Assembly (NCBI GenBank): GCA_947459455.1
Contig: CANHEC010000062.1
Span: 1 to 8,492, forward strand
Reading direction: 5' to 3'
DNA length: 8,492 nucleotides
Source: Chitinophagaceae bacterium
GTDB lineage: Bacteria; Bacteroidota; Bacteroidia; Chitinophagales; Chitinophagaceae
Under the pieces are notes generated by a model. The model had not been told where the DNA came from, did no database searches, and was given only the letters and a program-made list of their open reading frames with translations. The translations under genes and the position numbers were made by a program. This document shows positions 6,502 through 8,492 of the stretch, in pieces (positions within the stretch are counted from its first letter, which is position 1; the number at the start of each line of letters is the position of its first letter).

Positions 6502-6601
6502 GCTGTGTAGTGGGGTACACCAAAGTTGGGCCCCCATAGCCAAATCACCCAGCTAAAAAAATGCAGGAGAGCAGCAGGGGCTTTCGGCAATCAGTCCACC
6601 G

Positions 6602-6784
6602 CCGGGCGGTCGTTCGCTCCCTTTTGTGGTTCGCTGCGCTCCGCCCTTCGCTCGTGCCTCGCTGCGGGCCGGCGCCTGTGGCGCCGCACGCCAGGCAGCG
6701 CAGCCCATCGGCAGCAGTACCTATCCCGGCACTGGCAGGCAGCGCAGCTATCGCAATGCCGGCTGGCATTACATTCGCCGGCAT
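6602..6784 (+). repeat. GC-rich structured leader element L2, upstream of the DUF2809 gene
   Basis: This fills the FUSC-DUF2809 gap. It has TTCGCTCC/TTCGCTGCGCTCC/TTCGCTCGTGCC/TCGCTGCGGG words at 6612-6668, and a perfect hairpin GGCGCC-TGT-GGCGCC at 6671-6685. The 13-mer CAGGCAGCGCAGC occurs twice (6692-6704 and 6736-6748), and TTCGCCGGCA lies at 6774-6783. The landmarks GGTTCGCTGCGCT, GCCAGGC, ATCGGCAGC, TCCCGGC and TTCGCCGGCA occur in the same order in L1 upstream of TSUP. The frame is open here and could be mistaken for an N-terminal extension of the DUF2809 protein, but the Arg/Pro/Ala-rich translation matches no family. Confidence 0.5.
6756..6784 (+). promoter_or_regulatory. Hairpin covering the DUF2809 start codon
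   Basis: ATGCCGGC (6756-6763), a 13-base loop and GCCGGCAT (6777-6784) form a perfect 8-bp stem. The first two bases of the chosen start codon (ATG 6783-6785) are in the 3' arm, and another in-frame ATG (6756-6758) is in the 5' arm. If the RNA includes it, the stem would hide the start codon. A regulatory role is inference. Confidence 0.4.
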
Positions 6785-7181
6785 GCATGCATCCGCTTCA
6801 TCGGGTTTTAGCCGCCGGCAGTATGCGCTGGCTGCTGTAGCGCTTTTTCTCATCGAGGTAGCCATTGCCCTGTTTGTGCACGATGATTGGGTGCGGCCCT
6901 ACCTGGGCGATGTGCTGGTGGTGATACTGATGTACGCCACGCTGCGGGCCCTGCAGCCCCGCTGGCCCTGGCGGCGGGTGGCGGTGGGCGTATTGTTGGT
7001 AGCCTTTGTGGTAGAGGGGCTGCAGTATCTGCGCTGGCTGCATTGGCTGGGCTGGCAGCAGCAGCCGCTGCTACGGGTGATGCTCGGCACTTATTTTGCC
7101 TGGGCCGATGTGTGGTGCTACATAGCAGGCATAGCACTGGTAGCAGCAGCCGAGTGGTGGAAGCGAAGGGGATGGTCGTAA
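6783..7181 (+). CDS. DUF2809 family small membrane protein
   Basis: A 132-residue protein with four predicted membrane helices at about 13-32, 41-57, 64-80 and 109-125. The pattern matches DUF2809: an FVHD..VRPYLGDVLVV block at 31-47, EGLQY at 78-82, and LGTYFAWADVWCYIAG at 101-116. Family function is unknown; the conserved charged residues inside helices suggest a role within the membrane. The start at 6783 gives the usual family length of about 130. The frame is open back to 6561, and ATG 6756 would add nine residues, but the added sequence is repeat L2 and not protein-like. It diverges from FUSC and is followed by a terminator at 7249-7271, so it is probably transcribed alone. The name is confident, the exact start less so. 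Confidence 0.82.
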   Translation: MHASASSGFSRRQYALAAVALFLIEVAIALFVHDDWVRPYLGDVLVVILMYATLRALQPRWPWRRVAVGVLLVAFVVEGLQYLRWLHWLGWQQQPLLRVMLGTYFAWADVWCYIAGIALVAAAEWWKRRGWS

Positions 7182-7248
7182 AGCGAAGCGTGGGGCTCAT
7201 TCAGCCCTCGCCCTAACCTTTCCGCCCAATTGCTGTTATTTGTGGTGC

Positions 7249-7271
7249 CGGCAGCGTGGCTGCCGTTTTTT
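7249..7271 (+). terminator. Intrinsic terminator between DUF2809 and the ABC ATPase
   Basis: CGGCAGC (7249-7255), GTG, GCTGCCG (7259-7265) form a perfect 7-bp GC-rich stem with a 3-base loop, followed by six T residues (7266-7271). It lies 68 bp after the DUF2809 stop and only 12 bases before the ABC ATG at 7284. It may end the DUF2809 transcript, or act as a leader attenuator for the ABC gene. No promoter is apparent between it and the ATG. Confidence 0.85.
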
Positions 7272-7283
7272 CAAGCACGGTTT

Positions 7284-8213
7284 ATGGCAGCAGATACGCT
7301 GGTTCAGGTTTCCCATCTTCACAAGCAGTTTGCCGATTTCAAGGCAGTCAACGATCTCTCTTTCACCGTTTATCGCGGCGATATCTATGGTTTTTTGGGC
7401 CAAAACGGCGCCGGCAAAAGCACCACCATCCGCATGCTGCTGGGCCTTATACAGCCCACCGCTGGCAGTATGCAGCTGTTTGGCTACCACATGCCGGCAC
7501 ACAAAACCGAGGTGCTGCGCCAGATTGGCGCCATCATTGAGCGGCCCGACCTGTACAAGTACCTGAGCGCCTACGACAACCTGGATATGATGGCCCGCCT
7601 CAGCGGCCTGCGCCCCACCCGCAGCCTGCTCATGGAGCAGCTCGACAAAGTAGGCCTCGCCGGCAGGGCGCACAGCAAGGTCAAAACCTTTAGCCAGGGC
7701 ATGAAGCAGCGGCTCGGCATTGCCATTGCCATGGTGCACGATCCGCAACTGATTATTCTGGATGAACCGACCAACGGCCTCGATCCGCAAGGTATTGCCG
7801 ATATGCGCCACATGATTATCAACCTGCGCAAAGAGCATCAAAAGACCGTGATTGTGAGCAGCCACCTGCTCAATGAGATAGAGCAGGTAGCCACCAGAAT
7901 GATCATCATCGACAAGGGCCGGAAAGTAATAGAAGGCAGCACCAGCGAATTGTTTGACCCGGCCAATACCCTGGTAGAACTGCAAACCAGCGATGCCGAT
8001 GCCGCCGGCAAAATCAGCGCCAGCCCCTGGGCCGGCCGCCTGCAACCCGCAGAAGGCACCAGCCCCGATACGCTCCTGTTTCGCATCCATGCCGCCGATA
8101 TGCCATCCCTCGCCAAAGACCTCGTAGCCATGGACATCTCCATCAGCAACCTCAGCAAGCGCCACTCGCTGGAAAGCCTGTTTCTCCAGCTCACCACCCA
8201 CCCATCATCGTAA
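7284..8213 (+). CDS. ABC transporter ATP-binding protein, BcrA/drug-export type
   Basis: A 309-residue nucleotide-binding subunit. Visible motifs are Walker A GQNGAGKST at 39-47, the Q-loop region IGAIIERPDLYKYLSAYDNL at about 81-100, the signature FSQGMKQRLGIA at 136-147, Walker B LIILDEP at 156-162 with D-loop GLD, and the H-loop His194 in VSSHLL. The Q-loop position carries Glu (IIERP), as is usual in the BcrA-like multidrug and bacitracin/lantibiotic exporter group. Residues after about 220 form a C-terminal extension typical of that group. It would bind ATP on the cytoplasmic face and drive a separate permease, which is not in this window. The ATG at 7284 was chosen because the upstream extension MLLFVVPAAWLPFFQARF runs through the terminator hairpin and does not belong to the ATPase fold. 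The exported substrate is unknown. Confidence 0.93.
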   Translation: MAADTLVQVSHLHKQFADFKAVNDLSFTVYRGDIYGFLGQNGAGKSTTIRMLLGLIQPTAGSMQLFGYHMPAHKTEVLRQIGAIIERPDLYKYLSAYDNLDMMARLSGLRPTRSLLMEQLDKVGLAGRAHSKVKTFSQGMKQRLGIAIAMVHDPQLIILDEPTNGLDPQGIADMRHMIINLRKEHQKTVIVSSHLLNEIEQVATRMIIIDKGRKVIEGSTSELFDPANTLVELQTSDADAAGKISASPWAGRLQPAEGTSPDTLLFRIHAADMPSLAKDLVAMDISISNLSKRHSLESLFLQLTTHPSS

Positions 8214-8258
8214 AGCCTTTTTTTAGAATACCAGCACCTGTTTTTCATGGCATCTGTG

Positions 8259-8269
8259 TTGCGTCGCAA
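8259..8269. other. Short perfect palindrome after the ABC ATPase
   Basis: TTGCG-T-CGCAA is a perfect 5-bp inverted repeat around one base. It is too short for a terminator and has no T tract. It could be part of a dispersed repeat or a protein-binding site, or chance. Confidence 0.35.
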
Positions 8270-8303
8270 TCACTTCATCCATCGCTTTTCATGGCAGCCT
8301 CAC

Positions 8304-8348
8304 CCATCATTCCTCATTCCTAAATCCTAATTCATCATTCATCAATCA
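8304..8348 (+). repeat. Low-complexity ATTCCT/ATTCAT word repeat
   Basis: Imperfect tandem words (CATCATTCCT, CATTCCTAAATCCTAA, TTCATCATTCATCAATCAC) run for about 45 bp after the ABC gene. The G content is near zero on the plus strand. It resembles modules A and B in style, being a degenerate tandem of 6-7 bp words between genes, but not in sequence. Confidence 0.6.
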
Positions 8349-8492
8349 CTGCTGTCCGGTAAAAATAGGATTTGAGTGATTGGGAGCTGTGGGATGCTGG
8401 TTTTATTGGGTGGGGGATGATTTTTTGAAAAGTAAGCCCCTTGGTGGTTTCAGGTGGGAAAAAGCGCCAGCTGTTGTCGATGGTAGGGGTCC

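Larger units (their letters stand above)
8214..8492. other. Gene-free right end of the window
   Basis: No convincing gene is visible here. A seven-T run (8218-8224) follows the ABC stop codon without a clear GC-rich stem. The 11-mer TTTTCATGGCA occurs twice (8242-8252 and 8286-8296). A minus-strand frame enters from the right edge and stays open for 51 codons to a TGA at 8335-8337, but its translation is not recognisable and its end overlaps the word repeat at 8304-8348. It might be the end of a gene lying to the right; I do not call it. No ABC permease begins here. Confidence 0.5.

Noticed and set aside
6521..6528. CAACTTTG (minus strand) as a promoter for FUSC
   Set aside because: One mismatch to TAnnTTTG, but the nearest upstream TTTG is only 12 bp away, far short of the usual 19-21 bp, so support is poor.
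6561..6782. N-terminal extension of the DUF2809 protein or a separate small protein
   Set aside because: The translation is Arg/Pro/Ala-rich without family match, the DNA consists of repeated words and hairpins shared with L1, and the family is normally about 130 residues.
7236..8201. A 321-codon minus-strand open frame opposite the ABC ATPase
   Set aside because: All ABC motifs are on the plus strand; the minus-strand translation is typical antisense composition.
8335..8490. C-terminal end of a minus-strand gene entering from the right edge
   Set aside because: Open for 51 codons, but the product is unrecognised and its end runs into a low-complexity repeat; undecidable without sequence beyond 8492.

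Overview
The window looks like chromosomal DNA of a Bacteroidota member, probably Chitinophagaceae or a close relative. The evidence is indirect: protein styles typical of that group (a secreted S9 dipeptidyl-peptidase, a FUSC protein, a DUF2809 protein), start codons without Shine-Dalgarno sequences, fairly high GC, and word-like low-complexity intergenic repeats. No rRNA, tRNA, CRISPR array, transposase or phage gene is visible.

Layout, left to right: the 3' end of purD (+, 2-382); a composite repeat (A, 385-592); a TSUP/TauE-type membrane protein (-, 594-1358); a GC-rich structured leader element (L1) and an intrinsic terminator; a complete secreted DPP-IV-type peptidase (-, 1611-3776) whose 5' leader holds a terminator-like hairpin; a second, inverted copy of the composite repeat (B, 3862-4047) plus a separate CGCAAGG-type element (4096-4207); a FUSC-family membrane protein (-, 4252-6501); a GC-rich leader element (L2) whose last hairpin contains the start codon of a DUF2809 protein (+, 6783-7181); an intrinsic terminator 13 nt ahead of an ABC-transporter ATPase (+, 7284-8213); and a gene-free tail with another word repeat.

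The genes do not form one pathway: purine synthesis, putative anion export, periplasmic or outer-membrane peptide processing, a possible aromatic-acid/efflux protein, an unknown membrane protein and an ABC ATPase. Most are separated by 100-420 bp of structured or repetitive DNA, so they look like mostly single-gene transcription units.

The most unusual content is intergenic. Two modular repeats (A and B) share the same order of four sequence modules, and each reads in the sense direction downstream of a gene end (purD and FUSC). Two other elements (L1 and L2) share a collinear series of GC-rich words and each lies in the sense direction directly before a start codon. Terminator-like hairpins sit immediately ahead of two start codons. 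All homology statements rest on reading the sequence by eye and on recalled family motifs; no search was run.
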